This document shows, piece by piece, positions 1-6,605 of a stretch of DNA of 11,058 nucleotides. The translations under genes and the position numbers were made by a program. Source of the DNA: Succinivibrionaceae bacterium UBA3769 (GTDB lineage Bacteria; Pseudomonadota; Gammaproteobacteria; Enterobacterales; Succinivibrionaceae). Location: positions 1-11,058 of the forward strand of contig DFFT01000174.1 in NCBI GenBank assembly GCA_002372325.1. The letters are read 5' to 3'. How positions within the stretch are numbered: the first letter of the stretch is position 1; the number at the start of each line of letters is the position of its first letter. The notes under the pieces were generated by a model that saw only the letters and a program-made list of their open reading frames with translations, made no database searches and was not told the DNA's origin.

Positions 1-2
1 CG

Positions 3-1157
3 GAAGCTGTCTTCGCAACACCAGAGGGAGAAAACGGGATATCCGGAGAAGAGGCTTTGCCGAAGCTCAAGGTGTCGCGAACGTTAAGCCGCACCGGAAG
101 ATATCATCATCCGGAAGCGCCGGATGAGGCCGGGCTGTCATTTCCGCCTTCCGCAGATAAAGAGTCCCCTAAAACCGTTTATAACGGGGATCTGCGTCCC
201 CCGGAGGATTCCTCCGGGGGGTTCTGGCCGGTTTTTATCATGCTGTTAGTAGTTTTAGCTGCGGGAGCCGGGCTTCTTTATTACACCGAGGAAGGACGCA
301 AGATCCTTTATTCCTATGTGCTAACGGAACCTCATCCCATAGCAAAGGATCTCCCGCCTTCCAGGGAATATTCGAAAAATCCCGGGAATACCGGCACTCT
401 TAATGCCGGAAATCATGGCCGGAGGAGCGGGAGACACAGTCAGAAGGAACAGCCTCCCGAGACCAAACCCGCGTCTTCGGAAAAACCGGTTACTACCGTT
501 GTTCCCCCTGATTCAGCACCGGCCTCGGAAAAGGACAACGCAAAGCCCATTCAGGATTCCGGCATTGGAAAAACTGACAAACCAGATAAACCTGCCGAAG
601 GAACCACATCTCCGGTAACGGCTCCAAGGCCGATAATCAGCGTACCGGCAGAAGCCCCTCATGATAAAACAGAGCTTGCGGTAATACCAGCCGCTCCGGT
701 TACTGCCGGCGCGTCAGGAGAAAGCACGCCTCCGGTAATTGCGCCGCGGCCGATAATAAGCACCCCGACAGATGCCGCCCCGGAGAAAACGGAGACGGCG
801 GTCAGACCTCAGGTACCGGATACCGCCGAAAAAGCAGAAACAGCGTCTTCGGTAATTGCTCCAAGGCCGATAATAAGCGCTCCGGCAGAGGTTCCGGACA
901 AACATTCCGGAGATTTAGCTTCCGCATCTCCAAAGACTCCGGAGAATAAGGATACCGCCAAGGCAGAACCGAAAAAAACGGAAGCCCCGGGATCCGGTGC
1001 GTCTCCGGCTTCCGGCAGAGTTGCCCCGAAGCCTGCGGGCAGCAATGCCGCTTCGGGCCGCAAGCCCGCAGGATCGCAGCCTGCAAAACCCGGCAGAAAA
1101 TCTGATAAGCCCCGGGGCCGCAATAAGCCTCCGCGGAAGAACAGCAGAAGGAAATAG
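3..1157 (+). CDS. Single-pass membrane protein with Pro/Ala/Lys-rich extracytoplasmic tail (5'-partial; possible kinase C-terminal part)
   Basis: The frame is open from the left edge (codon at 3) to TAG at 1155-1157, so the protein probably starts outside the window. A TTG at 57 has a GGAG at 45-48 and could be a start, but there is no upstream stop to favour it. Counting from that TTG, residues 1-55 are polar, 56-76 form one strongly hydrophobic segment (FIMLLVVLAAGAGLL core), and the remaining ~290 residues are low-complexity Pro/Ala/Lys/Thr with three copies of a PRPIIS-containing repeat and a very basic end (KNSRRK). The next gene, 6 bp downstream, is a PP2C-like phosphatase, so the missing N-terminus could be a Ser/Thr kinase; bacterial receptor kinases often have kinase, one helix, then an outer domain. 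No kinase motif is visible here, so this is inference. It could instead be a wall-spanning TonB-like or scaffold protein. Confidence 0.7.
   Translation, partial: EAVFATPEGENGISGEEALPKLKVSRTLSRTGRYHHPEAPDEAGLSFPPSADKESPKTVYNGDLRPPEDSSGGFWPVFIMLLVVLAAGAGLLYYTEEGRKILYSYVLTEPHPIAKDLPPSREYSKNPGNTGTLNAGNHGRRSGRHSQKEQPPETKPASSEKPVTTVVPPDSAPASEKDNAKPIQDSGIGKTDKPDKPAEGTTSPVTAPRPIISVPAEAPHDKTELAVIPAAPVTAGASGESTPPVIAPRPIISTPTDAAPEKTETAVRPQVPDTAEKAETASSVIAPRPIISAPAEVPDKHSGDLASASPKTPENKDTAKAEPKKTEAPGSGASPASGRVAPKPAGSNAASGRKPAGSQPAKPGRKSDKPRGRNKPPRKNSRRK
609..899 (+). repeat. Three ~40-codon tandem repeats in the Pro-rich tail (PRPIIS)
   Basis: Inside the membrane-protein gene, the segment SPVTAPRPIIS begins at 609, PPVIAPRPIIS at 729 and SSVIAPRPIIS at 846. 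The spacing is 120 and 117 bp, and each is followed by a variable stretch rich in Pro, Ala, Glu and Lys. The DNA of the core is also conserved (GCTCCAAGGCCGATAAT in copies 1 and 3). The third copy decays after about 18 codons. Confidence 0.85.
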
Positions 1158-1163
1158 GGCAGC

Positions 1164-2147
1164 ATGGGCAATATAGATTCCCTGACCCAGTCATTAGCGG
1201 TTTATTCTGAAAAGCTCTCCAAACGGGGAGAGGATGCCGCTCTGCTTATGGTAAATGATACGGCCTCTCTTGCCGGAGTTTTTGACGGTCTGGGCGGTTC
1301 CGGAGCCCGTTCCTATTCCCGGGCCGGGTTTAAATCCGGCGCTTATCTTGCATCCCGCATCGCAGCTCTGACAGTCCGAGACTGGTTTAAGACCCTTTCT
1401 GAAAACTCTGCTTTCGGGAGTTCTGCTCCCGGGAGCTTTGATTTCGGGGAAGGAGAGGCGGCGGAGCTTAAGAAGCTTCTTAAGGATTCGTTACTAAAAT
1501 TTAAAGCTGCCCTGAAGGAGGAGAACGGGAGCCGCCTTAAAAGCTCGTTTTCCAAAGAGCTTCCCACCACCATGGCGGTTCAGGTGGTGCTTCCCCCGTC
1601 AGAAAGGAGGAAGTATTTCAAGGCGAATTTTCTGTGGGCCGGAGATTCCCGGGGCTATATCTTTGATGAAGACGGCCTTCATCAGATAACCCGGGACGAT
1701 AACGATGTGGCGGATCCCTTTGAGAATATTTCCGCTGACGGCAAAATGACCAATGTGATTTACGCCGGCGGGAATTTTACGGTGCATTTCCGGAGCGTCC
1801 CTATGAAAAAGCCCTTCCTGTCCTTTGCAGCCAGCGACGGGTGTTTCGGATACTTTTCGTCTCCCATGGAGTTTGAGTACCATTTCCTGAAGGCTCTGGC
1901 CGGGGCTGCCAATTTCAGGGAGGCAGAACGCCGCCTTCATGACTGCTTCGAGGCCCGGGCCGAGGATGACTTTTCTTTTGCCGGACTCTTTTATTACGGA
2001 GATGAGCCGGATGTTTTCAGGAAGCAGGCTGAGAACAGGCTTCAGAAGCTGGAACCTCTTATCGCCCGCATCAGAACCGGCGGGGATGAAGCCAGAAGGG
2101 CCATCTGGCAGGAAGAGTACCGCAAAGGATATCTCAGTCTTGGGTAA
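1164..2147 (+). CDS. PP2C-family serine/threonine protein phosphatase-like protein
   Basis: The 327-aa product carries the ordered PP2C (PPM) motifs. They are RGED at 21-24 (metal-binding Asp region), GVFDGLGG at 38-45 (usual form VFDGHGG), AGDSRGY at 159-165, SDG at 224-226 and DDFSF at 268-272, which takes the place of the D-N pair near the C-terminus. The metal-binding aspartates (D24, D41, D225, D268) therefore appear present, so an active Mn/Mg-dependent phosphatase is expected. No signal peptide or membrane helix is seen, so it should be cytosolic. ATG at 1164 lies 6 bp after the stop of the membrane protein, with AGAAGGA at 1146-1152 as a somewhat distant ribosome-binding site; the two genes are probably co-transcribed. 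It ends in tandem stops (TAA TGA). The family assignment is firm; the substrate is unknown, but an adjacent kinase is the natural guess. Confidence 0.85.
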   Translation: MGNIDSLTQSLAVYSEKLSKRGEDAALLMVNDTASLAGVFDGLGGSGARSYSRAGFKSGAYLASRIAALTVRDWFKTLSENSAFGSSAPGSFDFGEGEAAELKKLLKDSLLKFKAALKEENGSRLKSSFSKELPTTMAVQVVLPPSERRKYFKANFLWAGDSRGYIFDEDGLHQITRDDNDVADPFENISADGKMTNVIYAGGNFTVHFRSVPMKKPFLSFAASDGCFGYFSSPMEFEYHFLKALAGAANFREAERRLHDCFEARAEDDFSFAGLFYYGDEPDVFRKQAENRLQKLEPLIARIRTGGDEARRAIWQEEYRKGYLSLG

Positions 2148-2867
2148 TGACGTTATTAGCGAGCCTGCGGTATCCTGGCATTCAGGGATAGCCAATCAGC
2201 GTGCGTCTGGTTAACTGCTTTTCATTCGTCTCACTCATCATTCATTTCGTCTCAAATCAGCCAAAATTAGAAGAAAAGCGAACGACAATAGAAGAAAACG
2301 GAACCCCTTATGACTTCCCGCTGTTTAGCTGGAATCCATGTCCAGGCCCGGTGTCATCTAAACCAGGGCTGCTCTGCATAGTCTGTTAGGAGCTTTCCTG
2401 ATCTCCCGCTTCAAGTGCCTCAATATTTAGGGAATTTCTCTCCGCCATTCTGTATGAATGGGGGATCTCCTGAAAAGTCTCAAAGTTCCCCCGGCGGCCT
2501 CCGTCTCCAGAAGAAGATAAACCGCTGGATGACGATCAATCTTATGCGGTGATGTCTTGTCCCGGAAGAGTTACCGGGGTATATCGAGATAACAGTTATC
2601 CCCCTTCATCTCTGCTTACGATACCTGGAAGAGATGCGTTCCATAAGCTCATTCCTGGTTCTTATACCCCAAAAACGTCAAAAATCTGCTGTCCGGGTTC
2701 TCTGAAGTCAGTCAGATCTGTCGGCTTTCTATCGGGTACATCTAACCGTAAATACCTGCAGGGAGTTGATAATGCAAGGCTTTAGAAAAACTTTAATCGT
2801 GATAACGAACATGGCATGATTTATTCATAAGGCCCGTTATGGGAATAACAGCTTAGAAGATTCCAAA
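2148..2867 (+). other. 720-bp non-coding interval upstream of flagellin
   Basis: No ORF here has a convincing ribosome-binding site, composition or domain. Visible items are a perfect odd palindrome GATAAC-A-GTTATC at 2588-2600, a further GATAAC at 2801-2806, a small GTTAT/ATAAC hairpin at 2836-2849, and a CCCGG/CCGGG hairpin at 2561-2578. A sigma-54-like TGGCATG at 2812-2818 is followed by TTATTC at 2821-2826, which lacks the usual GC of the -12 box. The flagellin promoter must lie here, but no sequence matches a flagellar sigma-28 consensus well. No clear terminator follows the phosphatase gene. Confidence 0.5.
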
Positions 2868-4409
2868 ATGGCTTTGTACGTAAACAGCAACATTTCAGCG
2901 CTGAATGCCGCCAGACATCTTGCCAATGCCACCGGTTCTCTGGATACGGCCTTTAAACGGCTGGCCTCCGGACTCCGGATTAACAGCGCTAAGGACGATG
3001 CCGCCGGCCTTCAGATATCTGATCGCCTGACAGCGCAGATTAACGGTCTTGAGCAGGGCAACCGGAATGCTCAGGACGGGATTTCCCTGTGTCAGACCGC
3101 CGAAGGCGCTCTGGATGAAATGACAAATATGTACCAGCGCATCAGGACACTGGCATTGCAGTCAGCCAACGGCACCAACTCTGCCGCTGATCGTCGGGCC
3201 ATTCAGCAGGAAATTAATCAGCTGTGCCGGGAGATTGACAGAATAGGAACAGACACCACCTATGGCGGTACTCATCTCTTCGACAAAAGCATTACCGATC
3301 TCATTGAATTTCAGGTGGGGAGCAATGACCACGAAACCGTCAGTGTTGACCTCACATCAGGGTTCAGACTTGATGACGTATTTGACAGGATTTACAGCAA
3401 TACCGCAGATCCTGAGGAGCAGGCTCTTCTTCAGAGCGCAGTTGTCAAAGGCGGGGTTTCCGGAGACTTTGGAGATCCTCCGGTTTTTGATGTTGAAGTA
3501 GGCAGCACAGCCCCTAATGGAGAATATGGCGTTAAGGTGACGCAGCTTGCAACGGGGGTAACTGTTGAAAGACGAATTCCCATTCCCTCCCCAGGTCAGC
3601 ACATGAATTTGGTGACAATCAGTGCTGGTCATGGTGCTGATGCTCTGTCATTTACGGTAGGTGTACCTGGAGACACGTGGAATCCATCATCTATGGCAGA
3701 TAAGATCAATAATGCGCCGGACAACTTTGGTGTTGTTGCTGATGTGAGATGGGTTTCGAATTCCACACCTACTCAATCCGGATACATCTTTAGGCTTAAA
3801 TCAAATGTAACCGGTACTGATTTTGGGAATCTTTCTGTAACTACAACAATGGGGAATGCTATTCAATTAGATTCTTTTTATGATTTTTCTGTTGACGGAG
3901 ATCATGATGCGAACGGAAACTGGACAGTTAAAGAGCAAGCGAGAGACACTATAGTTGAGATTGACGGGGACGTCCTTACCAGTAACGACATGGTTGTTTA
4001 TGATCCCGCCCGAGATATGACGATTAACGTCAACCGGTTATCCGATATTGATGATTCTGGTAACGGCTTTAGACCTAATATTGTAAGAGTTAATACAGAT
4101 TCTTTTTTTGCTGCCGACACTCCGGAAAAAGCCCAGAAAACCCTGGCTGTCGTAGATAAATTCATTGCCGCTATTGATAGCAAGAGAGCGGAACTGGGTG
4201 CTGTCCAGAACCGTTTGGAATCCTCCATCAGAAATCAGGCCAATGTTTCCGAAAACGTCTCCGCCGCCAGAAGCCGGATCCGCGATGCCGACTTCGCTAC
4301 CGAAAGCGCCGCCATGATTCAGCGGAATATTCTCCAGCAGGCTGCTCAAAGCATCCTAAGCCAGGCCAACCAGAGGCCGCAGATCGCTCTAGCTCTCCTG
4401 CAGCAGTAA
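2868..4409 (+). CDS. fliC: Flagellin
   Basis: This is a 513-aa flagellin, the filament subunit exported through the flagellar type III apparatus. Residues 1-150 are the conserved D0/D1 N-terminal part, with SGLRINSAKDDAAGL near 34-48 and YQRIRTLALQSANGTNS at 89-105, which corresponds to the TLR5-contact helix of enterobacterial flagellins. Residues about 405-513 are the conserved C-terminal part (RIRDADFATESA near 470-481, then an ILQQAAQSIL helix and NQRPQIALALLQQ at the end). The middle (about 160-400) is the variable surface domain, and its DNA is visibly more AT-rich from about 3720 to 4100. ATG at 2868 gives the canonical MALYVNSNISALNA start; the ribosome-binding site (AGAAGA) is weak. 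Two cysteines, C75 and C120, lie in the N-terminal core, which is unusual for flagellin. Symbol fliC is by family; flaA/flaB naming may apply in this organism. Confidence 0.95.
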   Translation: MALYVNSNISALNAARHLANATGSLDTAFKRLASGLRINSAKDDAAGLQISDRLTAQINGLEQGNRNAQDGISLCQTAEGALDEMTNMYQRIRTLALQSANGTNSAADRRAIQQEINQLCREIDRIGTDTTYGGTHLFDKSITDLIEFQVGSNDHETVSVDLTSGFRLDDVFDRIYSNTADPEEQALLQSAVVKGGVSGDFGDPPVFDVEVGSTAPNGEYGVKVTQLATGVTVERRIPIPSPGQHMNLVTISAGHGADALSFTVGVPGDTWNPSSMADKINNAPDNFGVVADVRWVSNSTPTQSGYIFRLKSNVTGTDFGNLSVTTTMGNAIQLDSFYDFSVDGDHDANGNWTVKEQARDTIVEIDGDVLTSNDMVVYDPARDMTINVNRLSDIDDSGNGFRPNIVRVNTDSFFAADTPEKAQKTLAVVDKFIAAIDSKRAELGAVQNRLESSIRNQANVSENVSAARSRIRDADFATESAAMIQRNILQQAAQSILSQANQRPQIALALLQQ

Positions 4410-4766
4410 CCGGCAGCATCGTCCCACCCCTCTTTTTAATTCAAACCTTAAAGAGTCATTCCCGATTCCCAGATGTATCCAGAACATGAGCTGCCGGCGG
4501 ATGATGATCTGCTATTGCCGCATCCTCATCCTTCCGGTCAGGTTCTTCTTACAGCCAATATCCGTACTCTTCCAAACGAACTCTTCCGGAACTGTCCGGT
4601 GATAAATAAGCTGCTGACTTGCTTTCTCCGATTGAATCAAATCAGAAGCCTGCATTTCCCCAAAAGTCTTCTGTCAAAACGTGTCCTTGTTAAATCATGA
4701 GAGTTAAGGATATGCCAGGCGCGGCAATGCCGGCGTATAGCTCTTAAGTGTGGCTTGATTCTCATC
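4410..4766 (+). other. Spacer between flagellin and the membrane-protein cassette (unit A)
   Basis: No supported gene is present. There is no strong intrinsic terminator after flagellin; a CTCTTTTTAATT tract at 4429-4440 has no clear stem. The stretch 4567-4607 (AAACGAA, CTCTTCCGGA and GGTGATAAAT words) has a diverged twin at 5707-5746. A CTTAAG-containing word occurs at 4742-4748 and again downstream. Confidence 0.55.
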
Positions 4767-4820
4767 CTTGAGAAAGCGAATGGCATCTATCCATATTATG
4801 AACACCTTAAGTATTATTAT
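4767..4820 (+). promoter_or_regulatory. Shared promoter-like leader element, copy 1
   Basis: This is the first of four aligned copies. In order it holds CTTGAGAAAG at 4767-4776, CCAT at 4791-4794, TATGAAC at 4797-4803, CCTTAAGT at 4805-4812 and a -10-like TATTAT at 4815-4820. The start codon at 4873 lies 82 bp from CCAT, almost the same as copies 2 and 3 (83 and 81 bp). The box order and spacing suggest an activator- or special-sigma-dependent promoter, but the transcription start is not known. Confidence 0.55.
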
Positions 4821-4872
4821 GGTACTAGTGAGTTCTTAAGCAGCGTCAATACTTGTAAAGCAGAGGCCGAGT

Positions 4873-5328
4873 ATGCTGGCAGATATTCTTTGGAAGCTAA
4901 GAGATTTTTACAAAATGATCCGTCAGGACTGGGCCGGGTATGGCATTTTGGCTGTAATGTGCCTCGCGTCTTTTGCAACAGGAATTTGGATTATGATTGC
5001 CTACGGGTATGCGTGGGATTATGTCTGGCCGTTTCTTACTGCGGGATTGTCCAAGAACTGGTTCTGTGCCATTCTTTCTGTTATCGGCATGATACTTTGG
5101 TTTATTTTCTCAGGGTTTGTCGGCATCATTGTTCGCGGGTTTTTATTCATGAAATTTTTCGAAGAGAAATTCGAGGCCTTTTCGGATAAAGTGGACGATT
5201 ACTGGAAAAACAGAAAAAACAAGCCCGCCAAAGAGGAATCCGGAGAAGAGTTTATTTACGACAAGAACGGCATGGACTCCGAAAAACTGGACGGCAATGA
5301 TGATAGCTGCGGCAAGGATGATAACTGA
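4873..5328 (+). CDS. Small two-helix membrane protein, paralogue 1 (unknown function)
   Basis: I do not recognise a named family. The 151-aa product has an N-terminal amphipathic helix (LADILWKLRDFYKMI), hydrophobic segments at about 22-44 and 65-87, and a charged C-terminal tail. The loop between the helices carries DYVWPFLTAGLSKNWF (49-64), which is nearly repeated in paralogue 3. The tail (about 115-151, KEESGEEFIYDKNG then Asp/Asn-rich) is shared with paralogue 2 and, frame-shifted, with paralogue 3. The likely topology is a hairpin with both ends in the cytoplasm. The start is supported by AGAGG at 4862-4866 and by the same GAGGCCG..ATG context in the paralogues. An overlapping frame from 4755 is rejected because only this frame matches the paralogues. 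It sits behind leader copy 1 and is probably a single-gene transcript. Confidence 0.75.
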   Translation: MLADILWKLRDFYKMIRQDWAGYGILAVMCLASFATGIWIMIAYGYAWDYVWPFLTAGLSKNWFCAILSVIGMILWFIFSGFVGIIVRGFLFMKFFEEKFEAFSDKVDDYWKNRKNKPAKEESGEEFIYDKNGMDSEKLDGNDDSCGKDDN

Positions 5329-5381
5329 ATGCCGGGTTTAGCCAGAAGTATGCTGGAAGACTGTCGGCTTGCTATGATTTT

Positions 5382-5590
5382 GGTGCTGTCCAGAACCGTT
5401 TGGAAGCTTCCATCAGAAATCAGGTCAAACGTTTCCGAAAACGTCTCGGCGGCCAGAAGTCGGATCCCCGATGCCGACTTTGCCACCGAAAGCGCCGTTA
5501 TGATTCAGCAGAATATTCTCCAGTATGCCGCTCAAAGCATCTTAAGTGAGAAACCAGGGGGCGCAGATCGCCTTGGTGCTCCTGCAGCAG
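5382..5590 (+). pseudogene. Decayed flagellin C-terminal fragment
   Basis: This is about 85% identical by eye to flagellin 4197-4406. The protein signal runs through three frames. GAVQNRLEASIRNQ is in the first; NVSENVSAARSRIPDADFATES and the ILQYAAQSIL helix are in the second, after a one-base insertion near 5425. QIALVLLQQ is in the third, after a further indel near 5550. The stop codon of flagellin (TAA) is replaced by CTG. No D0/D1 N-terminal part is present. It arose with the tandem duplication and cannot make a flagellin by itself, although it could serve as a donor for gene conversion of the fliC 3' end. Confidence 0.85.
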
Positions 5591-5866
5591 CTGCGGTATT
5601 ATCCTCGTCGTTTTCATCAGGTTCCCCTGGTGTTCCGGGATTATACTTTTGTTAATGCTTCTCATCTTCTTCTCATCTTCGACTCAGGTTTTCCTAGAAC
5701 CCAAGCTTTTTCGAAACGAATTCTTCAGGAGTGTCTGGTGACAAATACCCAATGATTTTGCATCTCCGCCGGAATTTGATTGAAGTCCGAAAAACTGAAA
5801 CTGTCTCCCTAAATCATATGAGCCTAAATAGTAATGCCAGTCTTATAAGCAGGTCTGAGTCTCATT
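5591..5866 (+). other. Spacer between flagellin remnant and membrane-protein cassette 2
   Basis: No supported gene. The interval is a diverged copy of the spacer after the intact flagellin; shared words include AAACGAA with a following TCTTC (5714-5726) and AAATCAT.TGAG (5812-5822). It has collected many substitutions and indels, consistent with little constraint. Confidence 0.5.
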
Positions 5867-5920
5867 CTTGAGAAAGAAATGCGAATTTTTCCATCTTATG
5901 AACACCTTAAGTCATACTAT
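5867..5920 (+). promoter_or_regulatory. Shared promoter-like leader element, copy 2
   Basis: It has CTTGAGAAAG at 5867-5876, CCAT at 5891-5894, TATGAAC at 5897-5903, CCTTAAGT at 5905-5912 and a -10-like TACTAT at 5915-5920. It is the closest match to copy 1: the 22 bases from CCAT through AAGT differ at one position. Start codon 5974 lies 83 bp from CCAT. Confidence 0.55.
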
Positions 5921-5973
5921 GCCCATTGCTGCTTTTTAAGTTTGTTGCAGCAACATTCAAATAGAGGCCGGAT

Positions 5974-6339
5974 ATGTCTGATTTTCTACGGAAGCTGGTA
6001 GCGCTTGTTAAAAACATGCAGACGTTTTTACAGGTGATATTTGCTGTAACCATTCTTGCAAGCACTGTGCTGCTTCTTATTGCTATATTTAAGTATTTGG
6101 GTGATTCCTGGCTTAGTGATTTCCTGTTTGGCACTAAATTCGTTTTCTTTTTTATTTTGTTAACTATGTCTTTTGTAGCGAGCGTTTCATGGTGCATTAT
6201 TTGGCCATTTATATGGCTTTTTGAGCGAGCTGAGGCCTTTTGCAATAACAGAATACCCGCCAAAGAGGAATCCGGAGAAGAGTTTATTTGCGACAAGAAG
6301 GGGACTCAGCCTGAAAACTCTGACAAGAACGGTGACTGA
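5974..6339 (+). CDS. Small two-helix membrane protein, paralogue 2 (unknown function)
   Basis: The 121-aa product follows the plan of paralogue 1. It has an N-terminal helix starting MSDFLRKLVALVK, hydrophobic segments at about 17-39 and 56-82, and a tail PAKEESGEEFICDKKG that matches paralogue 1 almost residue for residue. The loop motif DYVWPFLxAGL of the other two is absent; a loose WCIIWPFIWLF lies after the second segment. The product is about 30 residues shorter than paralogue 1, and the DNA of its core is AT-rich. AGAGG at 5963-5967 with GGAT-ATG sets the start. The conserved leader and tail around a very diverged core suggest replacement or fast evolution of the membrane part. Function is unknown; association with the downstream GTPase is inferred only from the shared leader. 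Confidence 0.72.
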   Translation: MSDFLRKLVALVKNMQTFLQVIFAVTILASTVLLLIAIFKYLGDSWLSDFLFGTKFVFFFILLTMSFVASVSWCIIWPFIWLFERAEAFCNNRIPAKEESGEEFICDKKGTQPENSDKNGD

Positions 6340-6456
6340 ATGCAGGCAAGGGAACCTGCCTTGATCTCAGCGGCTGTTATTCAGGGGCTTTCTCTCCTCG
6401 GCCGCCGTGTATATTTTCGCAGATACTATGAACTGGGCCGCCTTATGAGGAATTAA
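6340..6456 (+). CDS. Possible 38-aa ORF directly after paralogue 2
   Basis: An ATG follows the stop of paralogue 2 without a gap (TGA-ATG), so translation by re-initiation is possible. The 38-aa reading (MQAREPALISAAVIQGLSLL, then a basic, Tyr/Arg-rich end RRVYFRRYYELGRLMRN) is an apolar helix followed by a cationic tail. There is no independent ribosome-binding site and no paralogue to support it: the TGA-ATG also occurs after the tails of the other two copies, where the following frames differ. It may be chance. Confidence 0.22.
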   Translation: MQAREPALISAAVIQGLSLLGRRVYFRRYYELGRLMRN

Positions 6457-6512
6457 TGGCAGGTTTGAGTGTTATTGTTGCGGGCATTGTTGTGGGGATT
6501 GCTGAGAAATAA
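6456..6512 (+). CDS. Possible 18-aa hydrophobic peptide ORF
   Basis: ATG at 6456 overlaps the stop of the preceding small frame (TAATG) and has GAGG at 6447-6450 at good spacing. The product would be MAGLSVIVAGIVVGIAEK, a short hydrophobic helix with a charged end, similar in kind to small membrane peptides or leader peptides. It ends inside leader copy 3 (TAA at 6510-6512). Length alone makes chance likely. Confidence 0.25.
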   Translation: MAGLSVIVAGIVVGIAEK

Positions 6513-6554
6513 AATCGTATCTCTCCATCCTATGGACGCTTTAAGTACTATGAT
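6502..6554 (+). promoter_or_regulatory. Shared promoter-like leader element, copy 3
   Basis: It has CTGAGAAAT at 6502-6510, CCAT at 6525-6528, TATGGAC at 6531-6537, GCTTTAAGT at 6538-6546 and a -10-like TATGAT at 6549-6554. The start codon 6606 is 81 bp from CCAT. Similarity to copies 1 and 2 begins here; the sequence upstream (6340-6500) is unrelated to the earlier spacers. Confidence 0.5.
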
Positions 6555-6605
6555 GATATTGCTGAATTTTTAAATTCAGGATGCAGCGTCAAACGGAGGC
6601 CGGAT

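Larger units (their letters stand above)
4197..5381 (+). repeat. Tandem duplication unit A (flagellin 3' end + spacer + leader + membrane protein 1)
   Basis: Segments of this block recur in the same order about 1.1-1.2 kb downstream. They are the flagellin tail (4197-4406 versus 5382-5590), a spacer box (4567-4607 versus 5707-5746), a leader (4767-4820 versus 5867-5920), the start-codon region (4862-4878 versus 5963-5979) and the gene tail (5224-5257 versus 6256-6289, 34 identical bases). The offset drifts from 1185 to 1100, then 1101, and is 1032 at the gene tail, so the copies have since gained indels. Confidence 0.75.
5382..6339 (+). repeat. Tandem duplication unit B (decayed flagellin tail + spacer + leader + membrane protein 2)
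   Basis: This is the diverged second copy of the block that begins inside flagellin. It starts abruptly with a flagellin-derived sequence, directly after the sequence that trails membrane protein gene 1, which marks the duplication junction near 5381/5382. The core of membrane protein 2 is far more diverged from copy 1 than the flanking leader and tail. Confidence 0.7.

Noticed and set aside
2201..2785. Two open frames of 62 and 78 codons (2201-2389, 2549-2785) in the interval before flagellin
   Set aside because: No ribosome-binding site (the first also needs a GTG start), no recognisable domain, low-quality composition; better explained as chance frames in non-coding DNA.
2750..2810. Sigma-28 flagellar promoter (GTTGATAA at 2763-2770 or CGTGATAA near 2798-2805)
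   Set aside because: The -10-like parts match moderately but no TAAAGTTT-like -35 box lies at the right spacing.
4755..5189. A 144-codon frame overlapping membrane protein 1
   Set aside because: It begins inside the leader element, lacks a ribosome-binding site, and is in a different frame from the one shared by the paralogues.
5329..5655. A 108-codon frame as an independent gene
   Set aside because: Its recognisable part is only the middle frame of the broken flagellin remnant; both ends are unrelated sequence.
4567..5746. Minus-strand PEEFVxK-containing frames in both spacers (4567-4607 and 5707-5746), considered as a relic of a transposase end
   Set aside because: Only about eight residues agree in frame, frames differ by an indel just before, and no terminal repeats or transposase core motifs are visible; the similarity follows from the DNA duplication.
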